Origin: Dyella halodurans
GTDB taxonomy: Bacteria > Pseudomonadota > Gammaproteobacteria > Xanthomonadales > Rhodanobacteraceae
Direction: 5' to 3'
Length of the DNA: 64,000 bases
Assembly (NCBI RefSeq): GCF_026283925.1
Contig: NZ_JAPDPF010000003.1
Coordinates: 434,001-498,000, forward strand
How positions within the stretch are numbered: the stretch's first letter is position 1; each line of letters opens with the position of its first letter. Position numbers and translations under genes: made by a program. Under the pieces are notes generated by a model, which ran no database searches, was not told the DNA's origin, and was given only the letters and a program-made list of their open reading frames with translations. Of this stretch, positions 27,040-36,715 are shown in pieces.

Positions 27040-27757
27040 GGCAGCGTTCTTCGCGCTGGATCACCCGGCCATCTTCCAGCGTCACGGTGCGGCCGGCTCG
27101 ACGCAGCACCGACGGGTCGTGACTCACCATCACCAGGGTCTGTCCTTCGGCCACCAACTCGCCCAGCAAATCCAGCAAGGCCGATGCGTTGTGCGTATCC
27201 AGATTGCCGGTCGGCTCGTCCGCCAACAGCAAGGCCGGGGCGTTCGCCAGGGCGCGTGCCACGGCGACGCGCTGTTGCTGTCCACCGGACATGGTCGAAG
27301 GCAACTTGTCGGACTGCGGCAGCACGCCCAGTCGATCGAGCAGTGCTTGCGCGCGCTGGCGGCGCTCCTTGGCGGGCCAGCGTCCCGCCAGATCCATGGG
27401 CAGCATCACGTTCTCGAGCGCCGACAGGGTCGGCATGAGCTGGAAAAACTGAAACACGATACCGACCGAGCGCCCACGCCATTGCGCCAGGGCACGTTCG
27501 GATAGCGCCTGCAGCGCCTGGCCGTCGACCCACACTTCACCGGCGCTCGGCCGATCAAGCCCGCCCAGCAGATTGAGCACGGTCGATTTGCCACTGCCAG
27601 ATTTGCCGGTGATGGCGACGAATTCCCCACCAAAGACTTGCAAGTCGACATCGGCGAGCGCGATGCACCTCGCGCTGCCCTCGGCGTAGGTCTTGTTGAC
27701 GCCGCGAAGCCGGATCACAGGCTCGGGCGAAAGCGGTTGAGCTGTTGAACGGTACAC
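27032..27757 (-). CDS. ABC transporter ATP-binding protein (MacB/LolD type)
   Basis: A 241-residue ATPase. Walker A is GKSGSGKST, the Q-loop is [16 protein letters not shown], the signature is [16 protein letters not shown], Walker B is [12 protein letters not shown] and the switch histidine is in MVSHDP. It starts with GTG at 27757 behind GGAAG. The closest groups are the LolD/MacB ATPases that pair with FtsX-type permeases, and the permease gene overlaps its 3' end. No periplasmic adaptor gene is adjacent. Confidence 0.95.
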   Translation of the reverse strand: MYRSTAQPLSPEPVIRLRGVNKTYAEGSARCIALADVDLQVFGGEFVAITGKSGSGKSTVLNLLGGLDRPSAGEVWVDGQALQALSERALAQWRGRSVGIVFQFFQLMPTLSALENVMLPMDLAGRWPAKERRQRAQALLDRLGVLPQSDKLPSTMSGGQQQRVAVARALANAPALLLADEPTGNLDTHNASALLDLLGELVAEGQTLVMVSHDPSVLRRAGRTVTLEDGRVIQREERCHV

Positions 27758-27923
27758 GGGCGACTTCCGATGCGGCCTGACGATGTCGCTTAGCGTAAGC
27801 AGGTGCGCTGGACTGAAGACTCCCGTTCACCGGCCTGTTTCGGCGATTCGGCGAATCCCGATGCCTGGGGTCCGCGGCGCCATGGCAGTCTCGATGCGTA
27901 CATTCCACCACCGAGGCCTCACC

Positions 27924-28511
27924 ATGACTCCTTTCGTTCGCCGTGCATTCGCTGTTGCCTTGTCGTTGAGCTTCGCATCCGTCGTTGCCCAAGCCGTCGC
28001 CGCCGACGCCGGCATCCCGACCGCCAACGCACCCGAGTCCCACCAGTTCGATTTTCTGCTTGGCCAATGGCAAGTGAAGGGGGAAGTGAAAGTCGGTGGA
28101 CTGATTGCCATGATTCACGGCACGCCAAAGCTGGCCGGCAGCTGGAAGGCCACGCGTGCCGTGGACGGCAAGGGCATCGAGGACGAACTCCAACTGACCG
28201 ACCCCTCGGGCAACCCCCTATCTTCGGTACACTCCACGCGTATCTACTCCCGCGATGAAAACTGCTGGAAGATCACCGGGCTCGATGCCCGCGATGGCCA
28301 CGCGCAACCATCGACGGGGCACTGGCAAGATGGAGAAATGGTGGTCATCGGCAGCGGCACGGACCACGATGGCTCGCACTATCGAAGCCGCACCCATTTC
28401 AACGCCATCACCCCAACGGGATTCCGCATGGTGCAGGACCGCTCATACGATGAGGGAAAGACGTGGGATACGGCTCACGTGACACTCAACGCCAGTCGCA
28501 CGGGCAACTGA
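27924..28511 (+). CDS. Secreted DUF1579-like protein
   Basis: A 195-residue protein with a signal peptide (residues 1-27, AVAADA). SHQFDFLLGQWQVKGEVKV is the opening block of DUF1579 and related lipocalin-like domains (fdfl.G.W...), with SWKATRAVDGKGIEDELQL and CWKITGLDARDG following. The fold is likely a periplasmic beta barrel binding a small molecule, but no role is known. It is divergent from the ABC exporter and just upstream of the histidine kinase gene, with 5 bases between, so it is probably co-transcribed with the two-component pair. Confidence 0.75.
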   Translation: MTPFVRRAFAVALSLSFASVVAQAVAADAGIPTANAPESHQFDFLLGQWQVKGEVKVGGLIAMIHGTPKLAGSWKATRAVDGKGIEDELQLTDPSGNPLSSVHSTRIYSRDENCWKITGLDARDGHAQPSTGHWQDGEMVVIGSGTDHDGSHYRSRTHFNAITPTGFRMVQDRSYDEGKTWDTAHVTLNASRTGN

Positions 28512-28516
28512 CCGGT

Positions 28517-29584
28517 GTGACGAACGCACCATCGCCCTCACGCAACTGGTTCTGGCTGCAGCTGATCATCGGCTGGCTGCCGATGTGGGCCTTGTTCACC
28601 GTCCTGATCATCAACATGCACGAGGCGCCTTTCGCCGGGGCGGCACGGGTGGCGTTCCGCCTGATCGCCAGCGGCGCCATCGTGGGCCTGGGCGTGCGCG
28701 CGCTTGTTCAGCGCTGTCCCTGGCCCTACCCATTCCGTTGGCCCTTCTTGTTGATCCATGCAGTCGCTGCCCCGCTGTATGCCGTGCTGTGGATCGTGGT
28801 TTACAACCTGATCGAAAGCCTGGTTCGATGGCACCTGGTGTTCATGGTAGGGCCCGGCTTCGGCCGCTTCATGCTGACCGGCATCTGGCTCTATTTGATG
28901 ATTGCAGCGGTGGGCTATGCCCAGCAGGCCGCCCAGCGCACCGCGCTGATCCAGGCAGCGACGGCGCGCGCGCAGCTCGCCGCCTTGCATGCGCAGTTGC
29001 ATCCGCATTTCCTGTTCAATGCCCTGCACACCGTCGTGCAGTTGATCCCGCTCGACCCGGCCAAGGCCAGCCACGCGGCGGAACTCCTTGCCGAACTGCT
29101 GCGCTCCGCGCTGGACGAGCAACGCGATCAGATCACTCTGGCCGAGGAATGGCGCTTCGTCGAGCGCTATCTGGCCATCGAGCAGCTGCGCTTCGGCGAT
29201 CGGCTACACGTTGCCACCACGCTGCCCACCGATCTGATGGGCGCCGCCCTGCCTTCGTTTGCGCTGCAGACGCTGGTGGAAAACGCCGTGCGGCACGGTG
29301 CCGCCCCCAAACTCGGTACGACCCATCTGCACATTCAAGCTTGTATCGAACACGGGCAACTGTGTCTTGTAGTCAGCGATGATGGTGTCGGCGCCGAACC
29401 CGCGGCCGTGATGCAGGGCGGGGGGACGGGATTACACCGCTTGCGCGAGCGGCTGACCTGCCTCTACGGCAGCCATGCCAGCTTGGCCATGCAAGCCTCG
29501 CCGGCAGGCGTGACTGCCACCCTGTCTTGGCCGGCGACTCGAGTCACGCACGCGTCCGTCAACGCGGCAAGCAACGATGACTGA
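28517..29584 (+). CDS. LytS/YehU-type sensor histidine kinase
   Basis: About 355 residues from GTG at 28517. Four to five membrane helices fill residues 10-140. The His_kinase domain has LHPHFLFNALHTVV with the phospho-accepting H162, and the ATPase domain has SFALQTLVENAVRHG (N-box), VVSDDGVGAEP and GGGTGLHRLRERL. This is the LytS/AlgZ class, which signals to LytTR regulators. The 3' end overlaps the response regulator gene by 8 bases. The membrane part has no separate ligand domain, so the signal is probably sensed in or at the membrane. Confidence 0.92.
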   Translation: MTNAPSPSRNWFWLQLIIGWLPMWALFTVLIINMHEAPFAGAARVAFRLIASGAIVGLGVRALVQRCPWPYPFRWPFLLIHAVAAPLYAVLWIVVYNLIESLVRWHLVFMVGPGFGRFMLTGIWLYLMIAAVGYAQQAAQRTALIQAATARAQLAALHAQLHPHFLFNALHTVVQLIPLDPAKASHAAELLAELLRSALDEQRDQITLAEEWRFVERYLAIEQLRFGDRLHVATTLPTDLMGAALPSFALQTLVENAVRHGAAPKLGTTHLHIQACIEHGQLCLVVSDDGVGAEPAAVMQGGGTGLHRLRERLTCLYGSHASLAMQASPAGVTATLSWPATRVTHASVNAASNDD

Positions 29585-30326
29585 GCGCAGCGCGGTCCCC
29601 ACCCTGATCGTCGACGACGAGCCCCTGGCCCGCGCTGGCTTGCGGCATCTATTGCAGGAGATCGACTGGATTCGCTGCGTTGGCGAAGCCGCAGACGGTC
29701 CGGCAGCGATCGAGGCCATTCACCGGCTTCAGCCCGAGCTGGTTCTGCTGGATGTACAGATGCCGGGGTATTCGGGCATCGACGTGTTACGCCAGTTGCC
29801 GCTCCCTGCCCCACGCATCATTTTCACCACCGCGCATGCCGAGCACGCCGTTGCCGCTTTCGAACTTGGCGCGCTCGACTACCTGCTCAAACCCTTTGGG
29901 GCCACCCGCCTCGCCGCGGCCCTGGATCGGGTTCGTGCCTCGCTCGGCGAGCCGCTGCCACCAGCACTGGACCGGTACGGCGAAATGCTCGCCAACGGTC
30001 CCATGCAACGCCTTTTCGTGCGCAATGGACGCAGCATCCAGCCGGTGGCCGTGGCCGATATCCAATGGTTTGAAGCGGTCGGTGATTATGTCGTGGCCCA
30101 TACCGCCAGTGGCGAGCATATCTTGCATCTTGCGCTGAGCCGCCTCGAGGCGCGACTGGATCCGCAGCGCTTCGCCCGCATTCACCGCGCACATCTCATC
30201 AACCTCGGCCACCTGGCCCGCTTCAGACGAGAGCTTGATGGCCGGCTGATGGCCGTTCTGCATAGTGGCGTCGAATTGCCGGTCAGCAAAAGCAAGGCGC
30301 ACATCTTTCGCGAGCTGGCTCGTTAG
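29577..30326 (+). CDS. LytTR-family response regulator
   Basis: A 249-residue regulator. The receiver domain (residues 8-125) has VDDEPLARA acidic residues, phospho-acceptor D59 in LVLLDVQMPGYSG, the TTAH switch and DYLLKPFG lysine. The LytTR DNA-binding domain (about 145-248) shows LFVRNGRSIQPVAVADIQWF and RIHRAHLINLGHLARF. It overlaps the kinase gene and should be its partner. Likely targets are the nearby secreted protein gene and perhaps the divergent ABC exporter, by context only. Confidence 0.94.
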   Translation: MTERSAVPTLIVDDEPLARAGLRHLLQEIDWIRCVGEAADGPAAIEAIHRLQPELVLLDVQMPGYSGIDVLRQLPLPAPRIIFTTAHAEHAVAAFELGALDYLLKPFGATRLAAALDRVRASLGEPLPPALDRYGEMLANGPMQRLFVRNGRSIQPVAVADIQWFEAVGDYVVAHTASGEHILHLALSRLEARLDPQRFARIHRAHLINLGHLARFRRELDGRLMAVLHSGVELPVSKSKAHIFRELAR

Positions 30327-30366
30327 TCACAACCACCCACCGCCACTGCGTAGTTTGCGCGCCAGC

Positions 30367-31890
30367 TCACCCAAACTCCGGCCCGCGCTTCCATAGCTCG
30401 CTCCATGGCTGGCGCGCGTGACCGCACACGAAGATATCGGGGTGATACCTGCTCTCTTCATTGAGCACGCCCAAAGCATTGGTCGTGTGGCCCGCAAGGC
30501 GGCAATCAGTGAAAAGCTCATTGGCGCGCTCGCGCGAATTTCCCAACACGATAAGCGTGGTAGGTGGCGTCTGCGGATAGCCGCGCAGCCAGCCGGAATT
30601 GATCGTGGTGATCGGCGTGGGCAGGTGATAGCGCTGGCCCAGTAAGGCGATGGCGCCGTACTCGCCATAGTTGCCCACGGCAATGCCAAGATGTGCCTGC
30701 TGCTCGGCGGGCAAGGCGTCACGAATAGCGGCCACTTGCGCGACGAGTTCGTTCCAGCCGATTTCCTCGCGGAGATCGCCGTTGTTTCGCAGCGCAAAGT
30801 CCCGCAACGGACCGCTGGTTGCGATGGGTACGATGCGAAGCGTCGCGTAGATGCCGACGGCGAAGACACCCGCAAATGCCAGTGTGGCGATGCTCACGCG
30901 CCATGTAGGACGCATGGTGCGCAACCAGCGCTCGCCTGCAACCGACCCCATGGCGAGTAGCATGGGATAACTGCCGCAGGTGTAATAGAAGCGCCCCTGC
31001 GCAAACAGGAACAGTAGCAGCGGCACCACATACATCCAGGCAAGCATGCGATAGCGGCGATCCTTGAAGTACGCGAACAACCCTGCCAGCCAGACTGGCA
31101 CGGCGAACAGGTTGGCGTTCAACAGGAACTGATCGCGCAGGAAGCCGTCTGCCCGCCCCTGATGGACGTCGCGCGCATGGATGCCCTGCAGGAAGTGGTA
31201 GGAAATGAAGTCGTGCCGGATCAGCCAGACGAGGTTGGGGGAAAAGACAAGCAATGCGATGCCGCCACCGACCCAGAACCAGCCACTCGTGACATAGCGC
31301 CGTGCATCGGTGAGCAGCACCCCCACCAGCACGCCGGCAAGCGCGAATGCGATCGAATATTTGGTCTGCAAGCCAAGGCCCGCAAGTAGGCCGATCGCCA
31401 CCCACCAGCGTGGCTCATCGTCACGCAACAGGCGAATCACGCACCAGGCGATCAGCACCCACCACAACAGGTCAAATGAGGAATACTGGAATTCCGTGGC
31501 CTGAAACAACGGCAACGGGGACAGCGCTACCGCAATGGCCGTGAAGGTCTGCGCCAGCCGCCCGCCCCCGAGGTCACGCGCCATGAGGCCACTGGCGAGA
31601 ATCACCAGGACTTGGGCGAGCACCGAAAACACCCGCAGGCCAACCAGTGACAGCCCAAATATCTTGAGGCCCAGGCTTTCCAGGGCGGCAGTCAGGGGCG
31701 GGTACGGCACGAAACCCCAATCCAGATGCTGTGCATCGCTGAGGAATTGCCATTCGTCCCGGTGAAACCCGTACTGACCATTCGTCAACATGTGGGCTGC
31801 GCCGAAGAGCACGGCAATCACGAGCACCGGCATGACACCGCCTCGCCTGCCTGTCATGGCGCGCTGAACTGGGGTGCTGGTCGCAGTCAT
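30367..31890 (-). CDS. Glycosyltransferase family 39-type membrane protein
   Basis: A 507-residue polytopic protein with about ten helices. YGFHRDEWQFLSDAQHLDWG followed by FVPYPPLTAALESLG is the N-terminal DE motif block of GT39/ArnT-like (GT-C) glycosyltransferases, with the first-loop acidic pair. QGRFYYTCGSYPMLLAMGS and a soluble C-terminal domain complete the pattern. It transfers a sugar from a polyprenyl-phosphate donor to a lipid or protein on the periplasmic side. GAGGATG precedes the ATG at 31890; the longer upstream frame lacks a hydrophobic start. It is convergent with the LytTR gene. Confidence 0.9.
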   Translation of the reverse strand: MTATSTPVQRAMTGRRGGVMPVLVIAVLFGAAHMLTNGQYGFHRDEWQFLSDAQHLDWGFVPYPPLTAALESLGLKIFGLSLVGLRVFSVLAQVLVILASGLMARDLGGGRLAQTFTAIAVALSPLPLFQATEFQYSSFDLLWWVLIAWCVIRLLRDDEPRWWVAIGLLAGLGLQTKYSIAFALAGVLVGVLLTDARRYVTSGWFWVGGGIALLVFSPNLVWLIRHDFISYHFLQGIHARDVHQGRADGFLRDQFLLNANLFAVPVWLAGLFAYFKDRRYRMLAWMYVVPLLLFLFAQGRFYYTCGSYPMLLAMGSVAGERWLRTMRPTWRVSIATLAFAGVFAVGIYATLRIVPIATSGPLRDFALRNNGDLREEIGWNELVAQVAAIRDALPAEQQAHLGIAVGNYGEYGAIALLGQRYHLPTPITTINSGWLRGYPQTPPTTLIVLGNSRERANELFTDCRLAGHTTNALGVLNEESRYHPDIFVCGHARQPWSELWKRGPEFG

Positions 31891-32049
31891 GCACGCATCC
31901 TCAAAACAGGTCGACGAATCGCCCGATGCCGATCCGGATGCCGGGCGGTAATCCTTGCACTTCCCCAAGATAGCCAATGACCGGGTGGGGTCGGAAGCCA
32001 ACCTTTCCAACGCGCCATGTGACCGTCCGACCCACCCGTCCAGCACTGC

Positions 32050-32139
32050 CTAGTAGCCCACGACCTTGATGATTGTTCCCACAACCACAAGGACCATCCC
32101 CAGGTATACCAGTCGCTTTTGAATCACTTTATTAGGCAT
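32050..32139 (-). CDS. Very small membrane protein (29 residues)
   Basis: ATG at 32139, behind GGAGACGC, encodes MPNKVIQKRLVYLGMVLVVV and GTIIKVVGY before TAG. A basic N-terminal part (K4, K8, R9) precedes one hydrophobic helix of about 17 residues, the usual form of single-span small membrane proteins. It is below the size that gene finders report. It lies upstream of the glycosyltransferase gene and downstream of the aspartic protease gene, on the same strand as both. Confidence 0.45.
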   Translation of the reverse strand: MPNKVIQKRLVYLGMVLVVVGTIIKVVGY

Positions 32140-32223
32140 GCGTCTCCGTGAAATCCCGGCTTCATCGTCCTGTCTCTGTGCTCGTTTCCATCGCATTCGG
32201 TTTGGCGCGGAAGCGGGCGCACG

Positions 32224-33990
32224 TTACTGCGCCGACGCCGTCAAGCCAAACCTGGCGGCGCGTTCGTCGATGTGCGGATCGAGCGCACGCGCGGCTTTGA
32301 GGTCTGCATCACCGGCGTCCTGTCGGCCATCGCGAATTTCTGCCAAGCCAAGGCCATAGCGTGACCAGGCGGCATCGGGCGCTTTATCCAAAGCCTGCTT
32401 GTAGGCCTTGATAGACTCCGGATAGTGGCCCAACCGCCATTCCACCAGCCCGAGGCTCTGTAGGTAGTCCGGTTTTTTGCCATCGCGCCGAATCGCGTCG
32501 CGGCAATCACGTAATGCATCATCAAGCATCTGATTGGTGAGCCCGCGGGCCATGCAGCGCTCGCTTAGTACCTGACCAAGCATGGCATCGTCGTCATGCA
32601 TGACAATCCAGCCATCGAGCAGAGGAAGTGCCGTCATGGGCTGATCAAGCTTGATGTAGAGGACTGCGACGGTCTGAGCCAGCATGGAGCCGGACGGCAG
32701 CATATTGCTCATGGCAGCCAAGTCCGATGCGGCGCCCACGCGGTCGTTGCCGGAAAGGCGAAGTTCGGCGCGCATGAGCCGTGCTTCGCCGGCTTTTGGA
32801 TCGAGGCTTAGAGCCTGGCCGAGATCGGCGAGCGCGTCATCTGGGCGCTTGTCTGCTTCATGAACCCTTGCGCGGGCAACATAGTATGCGGATCTATGGG
32901 GCGACAGGAGTATGGCTTTATCCAGATCGGCCAGCGCAGCGCTTAGTTCCCCGCGCGATAGATGCGCCTGACCCGATAGGAAGTAGTCAGCGGCACTCTT
33001 TCGATTGCCATCGGTGTCGGCTGCTGCAGCGCCCATGTCGGTCGTACCGCTGTCCGCTGTCGAAGCGTAAGTGAACACGCGCCCGCCGTTATACGTGAAG
33101 TAGGCTTTTTTCTGGTCGTTTGCGATGTACACATGATGGGCGAGCAGGAAGTCCGCGCCAAGCAGCATGTCGGTGCCTTCGGCAATGCTACCGTCGATGA
33201 CTTGCATCTCGGTGTTCTGGATAGTCTCCTGGCCAATCGAGAATGTATCGACGTTCATCGTCCACTCCTTGAGGGACTTACTGCCGACGCCGCCACCAAC
33301 GGCTGCCTTACTCCCTGGCATGATGACCTTGATGCCGGCGCGCTCGGCGGAAGAACGACTGATGACGCTGCTTGGCGCCCCCGAATCCAGCAACGCGCGC
33401 AACCTCGCCCCGTTGATTGTCACGATCAAGAACGTTCGACGATCGAATTTGTTCTTGGATGGCTCGATATCGACGACGTTGTACTCCTTGGTCCAGTACG
33501 CCAGCGGCGTGTCGCCACACTGGAACTCGCTAAATAGCGCCACGCTACCGTGCGCGAGGTCGATATCCAGGTCAGCCTGATCGAGCAGATTGGCGCCAAG
33601 CAAAGCATGGCCTGCATCACTCCCGCCAACGATGAAAACGGCGTGCTTGATCGGCAAGCCAGGAATATCGATTCGATTCACGAACGCTTGCTGGACGTTC
33701 ACATCGCCACCAATGCCCGTCATCTTGAAGCCCTTGGGCGCGGGAAAGGGGTCGAGTCCCAGCGATGCGGCGTTGGCGCTGGACATGAAGTTGAAAAAGG
33801 CTCCCGTGTCCAGAATAAAGCGGGTATTTAGTCCATTGATCTTAACCAGAGTGGTGGCGCGCGAGCCGATCATCTCCACGCGCATCGTGCCGAACTTGCT
33901 CAAATGGCAGTCAGTCGCCCATGCCTGGTCCGCGGTGAGAAGACTGGCGGCAAGGCAGAACAAGCGCAACATGTGCATCATGCGTTCCAT
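32224..33990 (-). CDS. Secreted two-lobed aspartic protease with TPR repeats
   Basis: A 588-residue protein with a signal peptide (HMLRLFCLAASLLTADQAWA). Two retropepsin-like lobes follow in one chain: FILDTGAFFNFMSS with DTG at 61-63, and ALLDSGAPSSVISRS with DSG at 202-204. Each lobe has its own downstream LLGANLL/LLGADFLL block, so an active site could form within one molecule, as in pepsin. Residues 345 to the end are TPR repeats (YFLSGQAHLSRGELSAALAD; YVARARVHEADKRPDDALAD). It should act in the periplasm, with the TPRs binding partners. The first lobe is paralogous to the truncated gene at 1-489. The start at 33990 is one of three close ATGs. Confidence 0.88.
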   Translation of the reverse strand: MERMMHMLRLFCLAASLLTADQAWATDCHLSKFGTMRVEMIGSRATTLVKINGLNTRFILDTGAFFNFMSSANAASLGLDPFPAPKGFKMTGIGGDVNVQQAFVNRIDIPGLPIKHAVFIVGGSDAGHALLGANLLDQADLDIDLAHGSVALFSEFQCGDTPLAYWTKEYNVVDIEPSKNKFDRRTFLIVTINGARLRALLDSGAPSSVISRSSAERAGIKVIMPGSKAAVGGGVGSKSLKEWTMNVDTFSIGQETIQNTEMQVIDGSIAEGTDMLLGADFLLAHHVYIANDQKKAYFTYNGGRVFTYASTADSGTTDMGAAAADTDGNRKSAADYFLSGQAHLSRGELSAALADLDKAILLSPHRSAYYVARARVHEADKRPDDALADLGQALSLDPKAGEARLMRAELRLSGNDRVGAASDLAAMSNMLPSGSMLAQTVAVLYIKLDQPMTALPLLDGWIVMHDDDAMLGQVLSERCMARGLTNQMLDDALRDCRDAIRRDGKKPDYLQSLGLVEWRLGHYPESIKAYKQALDKAPDAAWSRYGLGLAEIRDGRQDAGDADLKAARALDPHIDERAARFGLTASAQ

Positions 33991-34355
33991 AGTCCTGGTG
34001 GCCAAGCTTGTTCTCGGCCCCAAGCACACGACGGCAGTCTTCGTTGTCATCGAGCTGATTCCCCTTCGTTGAGTCGAAATCTGAGTCAGGCGGAATTTCA
34101 ATGATTCAAAAGTGCATCTGACCCGGCCCTGTTCTGATTGGCGGTTCGCTAGTGTCCGTTCCGCGTCGCGGATTCATCCGGCGCATGCGACAGCTTGATG
34201 AAATCGCTGAACTGGCTGAATCAACCGACCAGTTCGTCCGCAAGCCTCGCCAGAATCCTCGTTCCAAGCTGCTTACCAGGAGGGGCGAAGTCGACTCGCC
34301 CGCATCACGTCAGCTGAACCATTCGGGCCCAGCGGTGCTTGCAAATCCACCGCAG

Positions 34356-35417
34356 TTATTCGGAGCCTTCCAGCTTGACCGTGTGCGATGGTCGACATCG
34401 ACCTGTATCGCAGTCGATATACACACCATATGAGCCACAAGGCGCTACATAGCCCCCAGTCGCGCCGGCCTTGACCGCACCACATCCCAACTGGCTGGCT
34501 ACGCTCTGTGCCTGCGCCTCGATTGGCGCGCTGGCCATGGCAATGGTGGCGACTGCTGTCTCCGAAGCAGCCTGACCGGCGACCGGCATGCTTGACACCG
34601 AACTCGCCGAAGCCGGCCCTCTATCATCCACATCCGGTCGCGTCGTCGCGATCGGTGCGGAGGAACCAGCGGGCGTCGCGCTAGCGAGAGTCGTATTGCC
34701 GGCTTGTCCGCGAACGGTCATGGCAATCTTGTCTGTCGCCAACGCCCTGATCTTTTCGCCCGCCTCTTCGTCCAGAGGGGGGCCAGCCACAATCTCACCG
34801 GCCTTGCTGTTCTCGATCGCGCCAATGATCAATCCACCGATCAAGCCACCGACCAATCCTGCGCCAGCGGCCTGGCCGTAACTGGTATGCACCTGCGGGT
34901 GGATCGCCATGCCTGTCGCGGCGCCAATCCCTGTTGCCGCTCCCATTGCCCATACGTTGACCTTGTGGGTAGCAGGGTCGACTGAATAGCTGAGCGTAGA
35001 GCAGTCTGTCTTGTCCGGCGCCGATCGAGTCGACCCGCTAAACGTTCCGTAGTATTCGTAGAGGGTCGGCGCAACGGCGGGATCGTTCGGGACATAGATG
35101 CCGCCTTCGAACGTCGAGCGACGCCCGCCCGTCGAACTTTCCTTGAGGTCTGCACGTCGAAGGGTGATCGCGCCGGAAGGAGCCCGGTAATAGACGCCAT
35201 GGTCGTCTTCGTGCTCGGAGATATACGCTCCTCGCCCAACCTCGTAATCCCAGGGAATATGCAACAAGCCCCGTTTGATCGTGTAAGAAATGTCCTGCTT
35301 CATCTGCAGGCAGGTCATATTTTTTGGCGCAGGTAGCTTGTCAGCACGTACGCTTGCTGCATGCGACAACGGTGTAACCGCAACCAACAGGAACGCAATC
35401 GGCAACTTCCATTTCAT
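34356..35417 (-). CDS. Secreted protein of unknown function with glycine-rich segment
   Basis: A 353-residue protein with a signal peptide (MKWKLPIAFLLVAVTPLSHA). The first 130 residues are polar and contain ITLRRADLKESSTGG. A glycine/alanine stretch near residues 155-200 (GAATGIGAATGMAIHP; GAGLVGGLIGGLIIGAIEN) is like the glycine zippers of outer-membrane lipoproteins. A low-complexity Ala/Ser/Thr region follows, then a cysteine-rich end (CGAVKAG, APCGSYG, DCDTGRCRP). AGGAG precedes the ATG. No family recognised; it is probably envelope-associated. Confidence 0.72.
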   Translation of the reverse strand: MKWKLPIAFLLVAVTPLSHAASVRADKLPAPKNMTCLQMKQDISYTIKRGLLHIPWDYEVGRGAYISEHEDDHGVYYRAPSGAITLRRADLKESSTGGRRSTFEGGIYVPNDPAVAPTLYEYYGTFSGSTRSAPDKTDCSTLSYSVDPATHKVNVWAMGAATGIGAATGMAIHPQVHTSYGQAAGAGLVGGLIGGLIIGAIENSKAGEIVAGPPLDEEAGEKIRALATDKIAMTVRGQAGNTTLASATPAGSSAPIATTRPDVDDRGPASASSVSSMPVAGQAASETAVATIAMASAPIEAQAQSVASQLGCGAVKAGATGGYVAPCGSYGVYIDCDTGRCRPSHTVKLEGSE

Positions 35418-35529
35418 GTTCGATTCTCCTGAAGAGGTCTTCCCTAAAAGAGCGTTATGGCGACTACACGCGCGCCTGCCGATGAAGCTGACGTCGGCCA
35501 GCGGAACGCGCTTGCTCAGCCCGATGCGA

Positions 35530-35739
35530 CTAGCGAGCTGCCTTTAGCCTCGCCTCATGCGCCCATCGCACGGCCTCTCCGTGAAGGGAGCCCATGGCCA
35601 CATGAGTGTTTTGTCCGCGCTCGCGAAATATTGGCGCAACCTGCTTGCCACGGGCGAAGCGATTGGCGATCAGAACAGGCAAATGCAAACTCACTCCCCC
35701 AAGTGATGCCGCCGCGCGAAACTTATCACAGGGAGTCAT
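35530..35739 (-). CDS. Possible small basic protein (69 residues)
   Basis: The frame MTPCDKFRAAASLGGVSLHL followed by PVLIANRFARGKQVAPIFRE looks more protein-like than other frames in this 550-base gap. It is basic and without a membrane segment. There is no strong ribosome site. The rest of the gap between 35418 and 35963 shows nothing recognisable. Confidence 0.35.
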   Translation of the reverse strand: MTPCDKFRAAASLGGVSLHLPVLIANRFARGKQVAPIFRERGQNTHVAMGSLHGEAVRWAHEARLKAAR

Positions 35740-35963
35740 TTACTTGCGCGGCATCGGGACGAAGGTACCAAGCCTTTCGCACCCGAAGACGGCAAGAACT
35801 TGCGTCAAAGCCAGCGAGTCGGTCAACAAAAGACCCTCGCTTGAGGGAGCCGGAGGCCGGTTACAACCCGCAACGGAAGTGCAGACTGTTGGTTGCGAAT
35901 CCAGACAAGCCCAGCCGCGAAAACCCTACCGCTTCGACGGCTTGTAGAAGGCCGTGTTGCCGC

Positions 35964-36548
35964 TTATTTGTCTGACGGACGATACGTTGGATCAAGCGAA
36001 ACGAGTAGCGTGTCCACCACGCGCTGCACGTAGCCGTTGGCGGTGTCCTTGGGGTTGGCCGTTATTTCGTGATGGACGGGCAACTCCTGAAGGATGGCGC
36101 CCGACGTCGCGTCCACCACGTATACCGTCGCCTTGTATCCGACCCTGGGTGGATAGTAGCCACCTACGGGATATTGACCGCCTCGGAATTGGAAAAAGCT
36201 GGGTACGAGCAGCGGGTTGATCTTGATGGCAAGCCGGTAGGGCTTATTCATCGCCTTGGTCGCCGACGCGGCGGTGCCTTTGAACATGGGGTCATCGGCA
36301 TTAATCAGGTGAAGCGTAACCTGCCGCTGATCGGCCCACTCAGAGAATATCTTGTGCACCGTGGCGCAGCTCTCGTCCTCGCTGGTGCAGGCCACGTACG
36401 CAGTGAATCTCGGGCTGGCGTCTTTGTTGAACAACTGCATGGAGTCGAGCGATTGCTGTTGAGCCTTGTCCAGCACGGTTGGCGTTCCGACGCATCCTTG
36501 CAGAGTCACTGCCGCCAGCATTGCCATCATTCGCATTAGTGACCGCAT
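35964..36548 (-). CDS. Lipoprotein of unknown function, paralogue 1
   Basis: A 194-residue protein whose N-terminus ends in the lipobox VTLQGC, so it should be a lipidated envelope protein. It shares with the next gene the blocks FTAYVACTSEDESCATV, the WAD..hV.L segment, a YRL.ik..P turn, and a YxxxV.V.DA.sG..L strand pair ending in LDPTYxxxS. AAGGGGG precedes the ATG. The two cysteines in ACTSEDESC probably pair. No family name is recognised. Confidence 0.75.
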   Translation of the reverse strand: MRSLMRMMAMLAAVTLQGCVGTPTVLDKAQQQSLDSMQLFNKDASPRFTAYVACTSEDESCATVHKIFSEWADQRQVTLHLINADDPMFKGTAASATKAMNKPYRLAIKINPLLVPSFFQFRGGQYPVGGYYPPRVGYKATVYVVDATSGAILQELPVHHEITANPKDTANGYVQRVVDTLLVSLDPTYRPSDK

Positions 36549-36715
36549 GAACGTCCCCCTTATGGATCATTGCCATCAACAAGGCTGCATGACGCCTTTC
36601 CGGCGGCGAAGTCGGCGTTGGGAGGATACCTTCCCCACATCCCGGCTTTAACGACTCAATGTCCGCCCTGAGGCAGAAACGAGCCTGACTTATCCCCTCC
36701 CGCATGACATCTGGA

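Noticed and set aside
26122-27438. A 438-codon plus-strand frame over the ABC exporter genes
   Set aside because: Antisense to two clearly recognised genes and without domain features.
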